A stretch of DNA of 64,000 nt from Streptomyces triticagri (GTDB taxonomy: Bacteria > Actinomycetota > Actinomycetes > Streptomycetales > Streptomycetaceae). The notes under the pieces are model-generated. The model ran no database searches and was not told the DNA's origin. It saw nothing but the letters and a program-made list of their open reading frames with translations. Shown here piece after piece: positions 40,667 through 48,740 of this stretch. The stretch is taken from positions 1-64,000 of the forward strand of contig NZ_QUAK01000194.1 in the NCBI RefSeq assembly GCF_003429565.1, written 5' to 3'. Each line of letters begins with the position of its first letter. Within the stretch, counting starts at the first letter, position 1. The translations under genes were made by a program, and so were the position numbers.

Positions 40667-42838
40667 CTATCCGGCGGTCAGCGCCCCGATCCGCGCCGCC
40701 TGCGTACCGATCCCGCGCGGCCCCTCGAGGCGCCAGGGCGCCCCGCCGGTGCCCTGGCGCAGGTCCTCCTCCCGGTAGCGGCGGCAGCCGCGGTGCCAGG
40801 TGAGGATGCCCGCCATCCAGTTCTCCAGCTCGTGCACATGCGCGTCCAGGACGGCCACGGTCTCCTCGTCCAGCTCGAAGTCCTCGTACAGAACCGGGAG
40901 TTCGTACTGTGCGACATGCTGGAACTGCCGCATCCGGGAGTTCATCAGATCGGCGACGACCTCCGTCGCCGTGGCACGGTCCATCGCGAAGAAGTTCTGC
41001 ACGACGAGCACCGCATTGTGCACCTCGCCCTCGTACTCGATCTCCTTCTGGTACGAGAACAGGTCGTTGAGCAGGGCCGCGTAGTCCTGTGCCGAGCGCT
41101 CCAGGGACCGCAGCGGGCCACTGTCGTAGATCGCGTCCGGGACCAGGCCGCCGTGCTGCAGGCGGGCCAGCCACATCGTCATGTCGGAGCCGAAGGTGAA
41201 GCGGCGCATCTCGATGTAGTCGACCGGGTCGGGGATCCGGTGCGCGGCCTGATTGGCCAGCTCCCAGAGCCAGCTCGCGGTCATCTCCTCCACGGACCGG
41301 CGGAACGTGGCACGGTCGCCCGGCCGCAGCGGCCCGGCGGTACGCGCCCACAGATCGGCGAGGCCGCGCTCCAGGGCATTGACCGGCTCAGGCACCGGCT
41401 CGCCGTCGAGCGGCATGAACAGCGACAGACGTTCGTTCGCCGCCCGGGCACCCGCCAGGTCCCGCCCGTGACCGTGCACCACCGGAAACCAGTCGTCCCC
41501 GTACGTCCCCCAGGTCAGCCAGTGCGAGGCCAGATCGAGGGCCTCCGGTGTGGCGTCCGGATGCAGACCCGCGGCGCACAGCGGGAAGTCGAAGCCGGCG
41601 AGCCTGCGCTGGTCCCAGATGTCCGAGTGGGGCATACCGGGCTGCGCACGCAGCATGCCCATCCGCTCGCCCCAGTCCACGCACCGCAGCCGCGCGCCCG
41701 CCAGATGCGGGCTCAGGGTGGTGCGGAACGGCATCTCGAACTCGGGCAGTTCGCCCGGCCCGACCCGCTGGTACGGGATGTGACCGTGTCGGCGCAGCCG
41801 TGCCGCCTCGGAGCGCGGCGTCAGCCGGATCCCGCCCGCGGATCCTGCGGACTCGTTCATGTACCGGCTGGAGCGCAGATGCCATTCGTGGCCGCCCGAC
41901 TGCCAGTCCTGCAGTCCTTTCACATACGCGGCGACCGCGGCCGCCTCCGCCACATCGAGCCCCGACTCGGCGCACAGCGGCCCGAGTTCGGCGACGGCGG
42001 TGTGCTCGAACTGCTGCAGCCGGGAGGTGAGCAGATCGTTCACGGACTCCGCGGCCTGCTGTGTGGAACAGCCGAGGAAGCGCTCCATGACAAGGACGCC
42101 ATTGCTGTTCTCACCCTCCTCCTCGACCTCGCGCTGGTACGAGAAGAGGTCGTTGCGCAGATGCACCGCGTCGCTGAAGGCGTCCCGCAGTACGCGCAAC
42201 GGCCGGGCCCCGGCGAGCTGTTCGGGTACCTCCGCCCGGGCCGCGTACTCCACGAGGCCCGCCGACCACGGGGCGCCGCCGACCTTGCGGCGCATCTCGA
42301 TGTACTCGACCGGGTTGGCGATCCGGCCCTCGTTGATGTTGGACAGCTCCCACAGCGATTCGCGCAGCAGATTCTCGGTGGCCTCGGCGAAGCGTGTCCG
42401 CCAGGCGCCGGACATCGCCGGCACCGTACGGGCCCACAGATCCGCCAGACCGGCCTCGACCGGGTTCGTCGGCTCGGGCGTACCGACCGCGGGATCGGCC
42501 GGCATGAACGCCGCAAGCCGGTCCAGATAGCGCTTCGCGCCCGCGCGGTCCTGGGTCCGCTTGAAGAGTTCCAGGAAGTGGTCGTCGAAGAAGAAGACCC
42601 ACACGTACCAGTCGGTGACCAGGGACAGGGTCTCGGCGTCGCAGTCGGGATGGGTGTACGCGCACAGGAGGGCGTAGTCGTGCGCCTCCAGATCGCGTTC
42701 GTCCCAGATGCCGGAGCCCTCCAGCATCTCCATACGGCGGGCCCAGGACCGGGTGTGCCGCCGGGCGGACTCGACATGGGGATTCAGGCGTGCCGGATAC
42801 GGGACGTAGAAATCCGGGAGCTCGAAGGGCTGCGCCAT
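40667..42838 (-). CDS. geoA: Geosmin synthase (germacradienol/geosmin synthase), two-domain terpene cyclase
   Basis: Makes geosmin from farnesyl diphosphate: the N-terminal domain forms germacradienol and germacrene D, the C-terminal domain converts germacradienol to geosmin. The 723-residue protein has two class I cyclase halves. Half one shows DDHFLE at residues 85-90 and NDLFSYQREVEEEGE; half two shows the weaker GDDWFPVV and NDLFSYQKEIEYEGE. ATG at 42838 (MAQPFELPDFYVPYP) is chosen by analogy with known enzymes; an upstream GTG at 42856 is possible. In S. coelicolor the gene is far from this region as I recall, so its place in this conserved block is unusual. Confidence 0.96.
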   Translation of the reverse strand: MAQPFELPDFYVPYPARLNPHVESARRHTRSWARRMEMLEGSGIWDERDLEAHDYALLCAYTHPDCDAETLSLVTDWYVWVFFFDDHFLELFKRTQDRAGAKRYLDRLAAFMPADPAVGTPEPTNPVEAGLADLWARTVPAMSGAWRTRFAEATENLLRESLWELSNINEGRIANPVEYIEMRRKVGGAPWSAGLVEYAARAEVPEQLAGARPLRVLRDAFSDAVHLRNDLFSYQREVEEEGENSNGVLVMERFLGCSTQQAAESVNDLLTSRLQQFEHTAVAELGPLCAESGLDVAEAAAVAAYVKGLQDWQSGGHEWHLRSSRYMNESAGSAGGIRLTPRSEAARLRRHGHIPYQRVGPGELPEFEMPFRTTLSPHLAGARLRCVDWGERMGMLRAQPGMPHSDIWDQRRLAGFDFPLCAAGLHPDATPEALDLASHWLTWGTYGDDWFPVVHGHGRDLAGARAANERLSLFMPLDGEPVPEPVNALERGLADLWARTAGPLRPGDRATFRRSVEEMTASWLWELANQAAHRIPDPVDYIEMRRFTFGSDMTMWLARLQHGGLVPDAIYDSGPLRSLERSAQDYAALLNDLFSYQKEIEYEGEVHNAVLVVQNFFAMDRATATEVVADLMNSRMRQFQHVAQYELPVLYEDFELDEETVAVLDAHVHELENWMAGILTWHRGCRRYREEDLRQGTGGAPWRLEGPRGIGTQAARIGALTAG

Positions 42839-42963
42839 GCGCACCAGGCCTTTCACGGTGGCGGGAGGGTCGAATACGGCCCAGCCCTACCCCTCGCCCG
42901 TACGGCCCATCCTGACCTGCGAATAGTCACACCGGTGCCGCAGCCAAGACCCGCTCGCCGGCC

Positions 42964-43668
42964 TCAGACCACCGCGCCGCGCCCCGGGTCCTCGTCCTCC
43001 TCGTCGTCGTCGCTCATCCGCATGACGAGGGTCGCGAAGCCGCCGAGGAAGCCGCCGATGCTGAGCGTGGCCAGCCACCAAGTCATCGGCCAGGACAGCA
43101 GGATCGCGACGAGCAGCAGCAGCGGGCCGCCGATGACGGCCAGCCAGGCGAACCGCGCCGTGGTGTCCGCGCTGGGCAGCGGCGGCGGCTCGGGCGGTAC
43201 GAAGTGTCCCTCGTCGTCGGCCTCGGCCTCCGGGTCGTCCTTGGCGGGCTCGCGCGGGCTGTAGTCGCGCGGTCCGACGCCGGGTGCGAAGGCGATCGAG
43301 CCGCCGACCGGACCGCCGGAGCGGCCCTCGCCCCGCTCGCGGTCCCGGCCCGAGTCCTCGGTGTCCGGCTCGGGCCCGGCCGGTGCGTCCTTGCCCGTGG
43401 CCTCCGCGACCAGGCCCGCGAGGTCCTCGACCGACTTGAAGGGCTTGGCACCGGGCGGGTCCGGTGGCTCGTCGCCGTATCCCGCGACGATCTCGGCCCA
43501 GACCTCGTCCTCGTCGAGGCGGCGCGGGGCCTCCTCGGGCTGTGCGTCGGCGCTCTGGGGCGGGCCGCCCGCCGTCTCGGGCACCAGGGCCTCGCCCTGG
43601 GCCGCCGCGTCCTCGGGGCCGTCCTTCTCCTCGCGGCTCCGGTCGCGGTCCGCGTCGTGCTCAGTCAC
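42964..43668 (-). CDS. Membrane-anchored hypothetical protein, acidic
   Basis: A 234-residue protein with a long hydrophilic acidic N-terminal part (about 1-170, rich in Glu, Asp, Pro) and two C-terminal membrane helices (about 175-195 and 200-220), ending in an acidic tail DDDEEDEDPG. I recognise no domain with known function; similar proteins in Streptomyces are annotated as hypothetical. GTG at 43668 overlaps the stop of the esterase gene by 8 nt, so they are an operon. Geosmin synthase lies 125 bp downstream on the same strand. Confidence 0.75.
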   Translation of the reverse strand: MTEHDADRDRSREEKDGPEDAAAQGEALVPETAGGPPQSADAQPEEAPRRLDEDEVWAEIVAGYGDEPPDPPGAKPFKSVEDLAGLVAEATGKDAPAGPEPDTEDSGRDRERGEGRSGGPVGGSIAFAPGVGPRDYSPREPAKDDPEAEADDEGHFVPPEPPPLPSADTTARFAWLAVIGGPLLLLVAILLSWPMTWWLATLSIGGFLGGFATLVMRMSDDDEEDEDPGRGAVV

Positions 43669-44452
43669 CGGTCGAGGCCCCTTCCTTGTCCGCTTCCGTG
43701 TCCGCGCTCGTGGCGAGCCGGGTGAGGAAGGCGTGGCTGTCCTCGAAGATCCGGTCCGCGTCGTGGTCCAACGTCGCGACATGGAAGCTCTGTTCCAACA
43801 GGGTCTCGGTGACGTCCGTGGAGGAGACCCGGCTCAGCACGCGCGCGGAGTCGGCGGGCGGCACCACATGGTCCTGCGGGCTGTGCAGGAGCAGCAGCGG
43901 CTGGGTCACCTGGGGAAGCTCGGAGTCGACGATCCGGAAGAAGCGGCGCAGCGAGTGGGCGGCGTGCAGCGGCACCCGGTCGTACCCGATCTCGACGCCG
44001 TGCTCCTTGGCGATGTCGCTGGTGAGGCCCTTGGTCGTACGGATGAAGTGCCGGGCCACGGGCAGGGCGTGGGCGGCGAGTCCGTGCACCTTGTTCGCCG
44101 GATTGACCACCACCACGCCCCGGACCGCGTGGCCGTGCTTGGCGGCGAGCCGCAGCGCGAGGGCGCCGCCCATGGAGAGGCCGAAGACGAACACCTGCGC
44201 ACAGCGGTCGAGGAGTGCCCGCAGCTCGCGGTCCACCTCCGCGTACCAGTCCTGCCAGCCGGTGATCTGCAGGTCCTGCCAGCGGGTGCCGTGCCCCGGG
44301 AGCAGCGGCAGCGAGACGGTCAGGCCGCGCTCGGCCAAGTACTCGGCCCAGGGGCGCATCGACTGGGGCGAGCCGGTGAAGCCGTGACAGAGGAGCACGC
44401 CGACCTCGCCGCCGTCGTGGCGGTACGGCTCGGCTCCGGGGAGGACCGGCAC
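43661..44452 (-). CDS. Alpha/beta hydrolase, carboxylesterase/monoacylglycerol lipase type
   Basis: The 263-residue protein has the oxyanion block VLLCHGFTGSPQSMRPWAEYLA, the nucleophile elbow FGLSMGGALAL, the acid in LLLHSPQDHVVPP and the His in SFHVATLDHDADRI. It matches Est30-like esterases that cleave short to medium acyl esters. ATG at 44452 starts MPVLPGAEPYRHDG. It is divergent from the lysophosphatidate acyltransferase gene, so lipid turnover is plausible. Confidence 0.9.
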   Translation of the reverse strand: MPVLPGAEPYRHDGGEVGVLLCHGFTGSPQSMRPWAEYLAERGLTVSLPLLPGHGTRWQDLQITGWQDWYAEVDRELRALLDRCAQVFVFGLSMGGALALRLAAKHGHAVRGVVVVNPANKVHGLAAHALPVARHFIRTTKGLTSDIAKEHGVEIGYDRVPLHAAHSLRRFFRIVDSELPQVTQPLLLLHSPQDHVVPPADSARVLSRVSSTDVTETLLEQSFHVATLDHDADRIFEDSHAFLTRLATSADTEADKEGASTGD

Positions 44453-44613
44453 CTTCGGTCTCCTGTTCGTGAAGAGGGGCGGGGTGCCCCGCGGGGGAGC
44501 GCACTGCGGAGGCGTACTTCACCGTACGCGACCGGACCGACACCGACCAGGGCCGTCGGGACTCCCGACGGCGCGCCAGTGCCGGGGACCGGCACCGCGT
44601 CACGGGTTAAGGT

Positions 44614-44629
44614 CTGTTCGACGGAACAG
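44614..44629. promoter_or_regulatory. Candidate operator before the acyltransferase gene
   Basis: CTGTTC-GACG-GAACAG is a perfect 6-bp-arm inverted repeat directly after a TAAGGT -10-like element (44608-44613) and before the ribosome site, where a bound repressor would block transcription start. Confidence 0.4.
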
Positions 44630-44642
44630 AAAGGCACCTGCG

Positions 44643-45407
44643 TTGATCTACGGCGTGATGAAGCTGACCGTCGGCGGGTCCCTGAAGACTGTCTTCAGGC
44701 CCTGGGTGGAGGGCCTCGAGAACGTCCCTGCCGAGGGGCCGGCGATCCTCGCGAGCAATCACCTCTCGTTCTCGGACTCCTTCTTCCTGCCCGCGGTGCT
44801 CGACCGGAAGGTCACCTTCATCGCCAAGGCGGAGTACTTCACCTCGCCAGGTGTCAAGGGCAAGCTGACGGCGGCGTTCTTCAAGGGCGTGGGCCAGCTC
44901 CCGGTCGACCGCTCCGGCGGTCGCGGTGCCGGCGAGGCCGCCATCCGCAGCGGCATCTCGGTCCTCGAACGCGGCGAGCTGTTCGGCATCTACCCGGAGG
45001 GCACCCGCTCGCCGGACGGCCGTCTCTACCGCGGCAAACCGGGCGGCCTCGCGCGCGTGGCCCTCGCCACCGGAGCACCGGTCATCCCGGTCGCGATGAT
45101 CGACACCGAGAAGATCCAGCCGCCCGGCAAGGTCGTGCCCAAGCTGATGCGCCCGGGGATCCGCATCGGTGAGCCGCTTGACTTCAGCCGTTACCACGGT
45201 CTGGAGGGCGACCGCTTCGTACTGCGCTCGGTCACCGACGAGGTGATGTACGAGATCATGAAGCTCTCCGGGCAGGAGTACGTCGACATCTACGCGACGG
45301 CGGCGAAGCGGCAGATCGCGGAGGCGGCCAAGAAGCAGGCGGAGCTGGAGAAGGCCCGCAAGGCCGAAGGAGACGGGCCCTCGGACGAGTCGTCCGGACC
45401 CGGTTAG
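44643..45407 (+). CDS. 1-acyl-sn-glycerol-3-phosphate acyltransferase (PlsC family)
   Basis: Adds the second acyl chain in phosphatidic acid synthesis at the membrane. The 254-residue protein has the HX4D motif ASNHLSFSDSFFLP and the EGTR motif IYPEGTRSPDGRLY. The TTG at 44643 is taken as start because AGAAAGG lies 8 nt upstream (44628-44634); an ATG at 44658 (MKLTVGGSLK) is an alternative giving 249 residues. The C terminus is a Lys/Glu/Ala-rich helix. A homologue (Rv2182c) holds the same place in Mycobacterium. Confidence 0.9.
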   Translation: MIYGVMKLTVGGSLKTVFRPWVEGLENVPAEGPAILASNHLSFSDSFFLPAVLDRKVTFIAKAEYFTSPGVKGKLTAAFFKGVGQLPVDRSGGRGAGEAAIRSGISVLERGELFGIYPEGTRSPDGRLYRGKPGGLARVALATGAPVIPVAMIDTEKIQPPGKVVPKLMRPGIRIGEPLDFSRYHGLEGDRFVLRSVTDEVMYEIMKLSGQEYVDIYATAAKRQIAEAAKKQAELEKARKAEGDGPSDESSGPG

Positions 45408-45473
45408 GACCACAGGTGCCCGGTCGCGCCCCCGGTCGGGGCGGCGGAGGCGGGCGAAGGCGAGGTGGGGGAG

Positions 45474-46709
45474 ATGGCGCGACGCGAACGCGTGCTGCGG
45501 ATGTCGGTCGAGCTGCCGCTGTGGCGGGCGCTGACCGCCTACCGCGTACTGACGATGCTGTACGCGGCCGCCCTGTTCGTGCACAACCGGGCGGACTACG
45601 AACGGCCCTGGGTCGGCTACGCCTTCCTCGCCGTGCTCGCCGTCTGGACCCTCGCCACCCTGCCGAAGGTGGCCAACGAGGCCAGCTGCACCCGGCGCTT
45701 CCTGGCCGCGGACCTCACCGTGGCCCTCACCGGGATACTCCTGACCCCGCTCGCCGACGTCGACCGGGGCGACGGGCCGACCCTGCCGTCCATCTGGACC
45801 GCGGGCGCCGTCCTCGCCTTCGCCGTCAAGGGCGGCTGGCGCTGGGCGGCCCTGGCGTCCTCGCTCGTCGCGGCGGCCAATCTCGTCCAGCGCGGCACAC
45901 CGAGCCAGGACACCGTGCACAACGTGCTGCTCGTCTGGGTCGCCTCCATCGCCATCGGCTACGTCGTCGAGGTGGCCCGTGCCTCCGAGCGCACCCTGGC
46001 CAGGGCCCTGGAGATCGAGGCCGCCACCCGCGAGCGCGAGCGGCTCGCCCGGGACATCCACGACAGCGTGCTGCAGGTCCTGTCCATGGTGCAGCGCCGC
46101 GGCACCCAGCTCGGTGGCGAGGCCGCGGAGCTCGGCCGGATGGCGGGGGAGCAGGAGGTGGCGTTGCGCAGTCTGGTCGCCGGCGGCGTGGTCCCGGTGT
46201 CCCGCGCCTGCGACGACGCCTCGCAGGGCGCCCTGGTCCGCGAGGTCGACGACACCGACACCACCACAGATGGAACAGCCGGACCCGACGGCCCTCGCGA
46301 CCTGCGTAGCCTGCTCACCCCGTACGCCGGCTCGCGCGTCACTCTCTCCGAACCGGGCGCCCCCGTCCTGCTCCCCGCGCACGCCGCACGCGAGCTGGCC
46401 GCCGCCGTCGGCGCGGCCCTGGACAATGTGCGCCGGCACGCGGGCGACGAGGCCCGCGCCTGGATCCTGATCGAGGACTGGCCGGACGAGGTGATCGTGA
46501 CCGTGCGCGACGACGGCCCCGGCATCCCGGACGGACGCCTGGCCCAGGCCGAGGGCGAGGGCCGGCTCGGCGTCGCCCAGTCCATCCGCGGCCGGCTCCG
46601 GGACATCGGCGGCACGGCCGATCTGATCTCGATGCCCGGGCAGGGCACCGAGGTCGAACTGAAGGCACCGAAGCAGCGAGACGACAACCGGGGGAAGGCG
46701 ACACGATGA
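45474..46709 (+). CDS. macS: NarL-type sensor histidine kinase, MacS-like
   Basis: The 411-residue protein has about five membrane helices (residues 15-165), a HisKA_3 box RERERLARDIHDSVLQVLSMVQ with the phospho-His, and a HATPase domain (ALDNVRRHAG, VRDDGPGIPDG, GRLGVAQSIRGRL). ATG at 45474 follows GAGGTGGGG. Its stop overlaps the regulator ATG (46706-46709). By place and composition it matches MacS of the MacRS system, described in S. coelicolor as affecting morphogenesis and actinorhodin; identity rests on memory. Confidence 0.85.
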   Translation: MARRERVLRMSVELPLWRALTAYRVLTMLYAAALFVHNRADYERPWVGYAFLAVLAVWTLATLPKVANEASCTRRFLAADLTVALTGILLTPLADVDRGDGPTLPSIWTAGAVLAFAVKGGWRWAALASSLVAAANLVQRGTPSQDTVHNVLLVWVASIAIGYVVEVARASERTLARALEIEAATRERERLARDIHDSVLQVLSMVQRRGTQLGGEAAELGRMAGEQEVALRSLVAGGVVPVSRACDDASQGALVREVDDTDTTTDGTAGPDGPRDLRSLLTPYAGSRVTLSEPGAPVLLPAHAARELAAAVGAALDNVRRHAGDEARAWILIEDWPDEVIVTVRDDGPGIPDGRLAQAEGEGRLGVAQSIRGRLRDIGGTADLISMPGQGTEVELKAPKQRDDNRGKATR

Positions 46710-47437
46710 CAGGCGCGGACGACACCACGGGGACCGAGCGGGACGGGGCGGACCCCATCAAGGTGATGGTCGTCGACGACCATCCGATGTGGCGCGACGC
46801 CGTCGCCCGCGACCTCGGCGCGGAGCCCGGATTCGAGGTCGTCGGCACGGCCGGCGACGGCGAGCAGGCGGTACGCAGGGCCAGGGCGGTCGCGCCCGAC
46901 GTCCTGGTACTCGACCTCAATCTGCCGGCCAAGCCCGGCGTCCAGGTCTGCAAGGAACTCGTCCGCGCCGACCCGGCCCTGCGCGTCCTGGTCCTCTCGG
47001 CGAGCGGCGAGCACGTCGACGTGCTGGAGGCGGTCAAGTCGGGCGCCACCGGCTACCTGCTCAAGTCGGCCTCCACCGAGGAGCTGATCGACGCGGTGCG
47101 CAGGACGGCCGCCGGCGACCCCGTCTTCACCCCGGGTCTCGCGGGCCTGGTCCTCGGCGAGTACCGCCGGCTCGCCTCCGAGCCGGCCCCGGCGACCGCC
47201 GAGGAGCCCTCCGCCCCGCAGCTCACCGACCGCGAGACCGAGGTGCTCCGGCTCGTCGCCAAAGGCCTGAGCTACAAGCAGATCGCCGAGCGCCTGGTGA
47301 TCTCCCACCGCACCGTCCAGAACCACGTCCAGAACACCCTCGGCAAGCTCCAGCTGCACAATCGCGTCGAGCTGGTCCGGTACGCCATCGAGCGCGGCCT
47401 GGACGAGGAGCCTCCGGATTCCGCTCGCCCTCGTTGA
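46706..47437 (+). CDS. macR: NarL/LuxR-family response regulator, MacR-like
   Basis: The 243-residue protein has a receiver domain (VMVVDDHPMWRDAVA, phospho-Asp in VLVLDLNLPAKPG, LSASGEHVDV, LLKSASTEEL) and a LuxR helix-turn-helix (LTDRETEVLRLVAKGLSYKQIAERLVIS). Its ATG overlaps the kinase stop (ATGA), so the pair is translationally coupled. The order AGPAT-macS-macR-pfkA fits the S. coelicolor region. Target promoters cannot be read from this window. Confidence 0.88.
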   Translation: MTGADDTTGTERDGADPIKVMVVDDHPMWRDAVARDLGAEPGFEVVGTAGDGEQAVRRARAVAPDVLVLDLNLPAKPGVQVCKELVRADPALRVLVLSASGEHVDVLEAVKSGATGYLLKSASTEELIDAVRRTAAGDPVFTPGLAGLVLGEYRRLASEPAPATAEEPSAPQLTDRETEVLRLVAKGLSYKQIAERLVISHRTVQNHVQNTLGKLQLHNRVELVRYAIERGLDEEPPDSARPR

Positions 47438-47504
47438 CCCCACCGTCGAGCCGTAGATCAACACCTCCCTCTTTCAAGGGAATTGACGTCCCGACCATCC
47501 CGGA

Positions 47505-47518
47505 GTGACCTGGATCAC
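47505..47518. promoter_or_regulatory. CRP/FNR-type palindrome upstream of pfkA
   Basis: GTGA-CCTGGA-TCAC has the exact GTGA-N6-TCAC core of CRP-family sites. It lies just before a TAGCGT -10-like hexamer (47522-47527) and 45 bp before the pfkA ATG. Streptomyces Crp controls central metabolism, so regulation of pfkA is plausible. Confidence 0.5.
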
Positions 47519-47562
47519 CATTAGCGTGGCCGCACACAGCCACGCGGTGAAGGGAAGTTTCC

Positions 47563-48591
47563 ATGCGGGTCGGAGTACTGACCGGAGGAGGCGACTGCCC
47601 CGGGCTCAACGCCGTCATCCGGGGCATCGTCCGCAAGGGCGTTCAGGAGTACGACTACTCATTCATCGGCTTCAAGGACGGCTGGCGAGGGCCGCTCGAG
47701 GGTGACGCGGTGCCGCTCGACATCCCGGCGGTGCGCGGCATCCTGCCGCGCGGCGGCACCGTCCTCGGCTCCTCGCGGACCAACCCACTCAAGGAGCAGA
47801 ACGGCATCCGGCGGATCAAGGAGAATCTCGCCAAGTCCGAGGTCGACGCCCTGATCGTGATCGGCGGCGAGGACACCCTCGGCGTGGCGGCCCGCCTCGC
47901 CGACGAGTACGGCGTCCGGGTCATCGGCGTACCCAAGACCATCGACAACGACCTGTCGGCCACCGACTACACCTTCGGATTCGACACCGCGGTCGGAATC
48001 GCCACCGAGGCCATCGACCGGCTGCACACCACGGCCGAGTCCCATATGCGGGTCCTGGTGGTCGAGGTGATGGGCCGGCACGCGGGCTGGATCGCCTTGC
48101 ACTCGGGCCTGGCCGGCGGGGCCAACGCGATCCTGATCCCCGAGCAGCGCTTCGACGTGGACCAGGTGTGCTCCTGGGTGAGCTCGCGTTTCCGTGCCTC
48201 GTACGCACCGATCGTGGTGATCGCCGAGGGCGCGATGCCGCGCGACGGCGAGATGGTGCTGAAGGACGGCTCGCTCGACTCGTACGGCCACGTCCGGCTC
48301 TCCGGTGTCGGTGAGTGGCTGGCCAAGCAGATCGAGGACCGTACCGGCAAGGAGGCCCGTACGACCGTGCTCGGGCACGTCCAGCGCGGCGGCACCCCGA
48401 GCGCCTTCGACCGCTGGCTCGCCACTCGCTTCGGCCTGCACGCCATCGAGGCGGTACGGGACGGGGACTTCGGGAAGATGGTCGCGCTGCGCGGCACGGA
48501 CATCGTGCGCGTGCCGATCGCCGACGCCACCGCCCGGCTGAAGACGGTCGACCCCGAGCTGTACGAGGAGGTCGGCGTCTTCTTCGGCTGA
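47563..48591 (+). CDS. pfkA: 6-phosphofructokinase, group with PPi-type residues
   Basis: Phosphorylates fructose 6-phosphate in glycolysis. The 342-residue protein has TGGGDCPGLNAVIRG, the donor loop GGEDTLGVA (residues 101-109), the catalytic PKTIDNDL (124-131), and MGRHAGW. Asp104 and Lys125 are the residues seen in pyrophosphate-dependent enzymes in place of the two glycines of ATP-PFKs. Streptomyces enzymes with this pattern are nonetheless reported to use ATP. The ATG follows AAGGGAAG; a small hairpin at 47524-47545 and a CRP-like site precede it. A palindromic terminator follows. Confidence 0.93.
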   Translation: MRVGVLTGGGDCPGLNAVIRGIVRKGVQEYDYSFIGFKDGWRGPLEGDAVPLDIPAVRGILPRGGTVLGSSRTNPLKEQNGIRRIKENLAKSEVDALIVIGGEDTLGVAARLADEYGVRVIGVPKTIDNDLSATDYTFGFDTAVGIATEAIDRLHTTAESHMRVLVVEVMGRHAGWIALHSGLAGGANAILIPEQRFDVDQVCSWVSSRFRASYAPIVVIAEGAMPRDGEMVLKDGSLDSYGHVRLSGVGEWLAKQIEDRTGKEARTTVLGHVQRGGTPSAFDRWLATRFGLHAIEAVRDGDFGKMVALRGTDIVRVPIADATARLKTVDPELYEEVGVFFG

Positions 48592-48637
48592 GGTGCGCCC
48601 GTCGGTTACCCGGCCGGCGCACGCCGGACGCTCCGGA

Positions 48638-48655
48638 GTGTCCCGGCCGGGACAC
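48638..48655 (+). terminator. Palindromic hairpin after pfkA
   Basis: A perfect 18-bp palindrome (GTGTCCCGGCCGGGACAC) lies 47 bp past the pfkA stop and before a TATATTC patch that probably belongs to the next promoter. Confidence 0.55.
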
Positions 48656-48740
48656 CGCCGTATATTCGCCCTGACCGGCACAGTGCGCAGAGCGCGCGAA
48701 AGCCGCAGGGACGAACGGCTACGAGAAGGCGGGACCAGAC

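Noticed and set aside
42839..42963. CRP-like or BldD-like site before geosmin synthase
   Set aside because: Only one half-site (GTGTGAC) is visible, without a matching second half.
40667..44452. A biosynthetic gene cluster around geosmin synthase
   Set aside because: Neighbours are an EEP hydrolase, a hypothetical membrane protein and an esterase without tailoring or prenyl-diphosphate genes; geosmin synthase is usually solitary.
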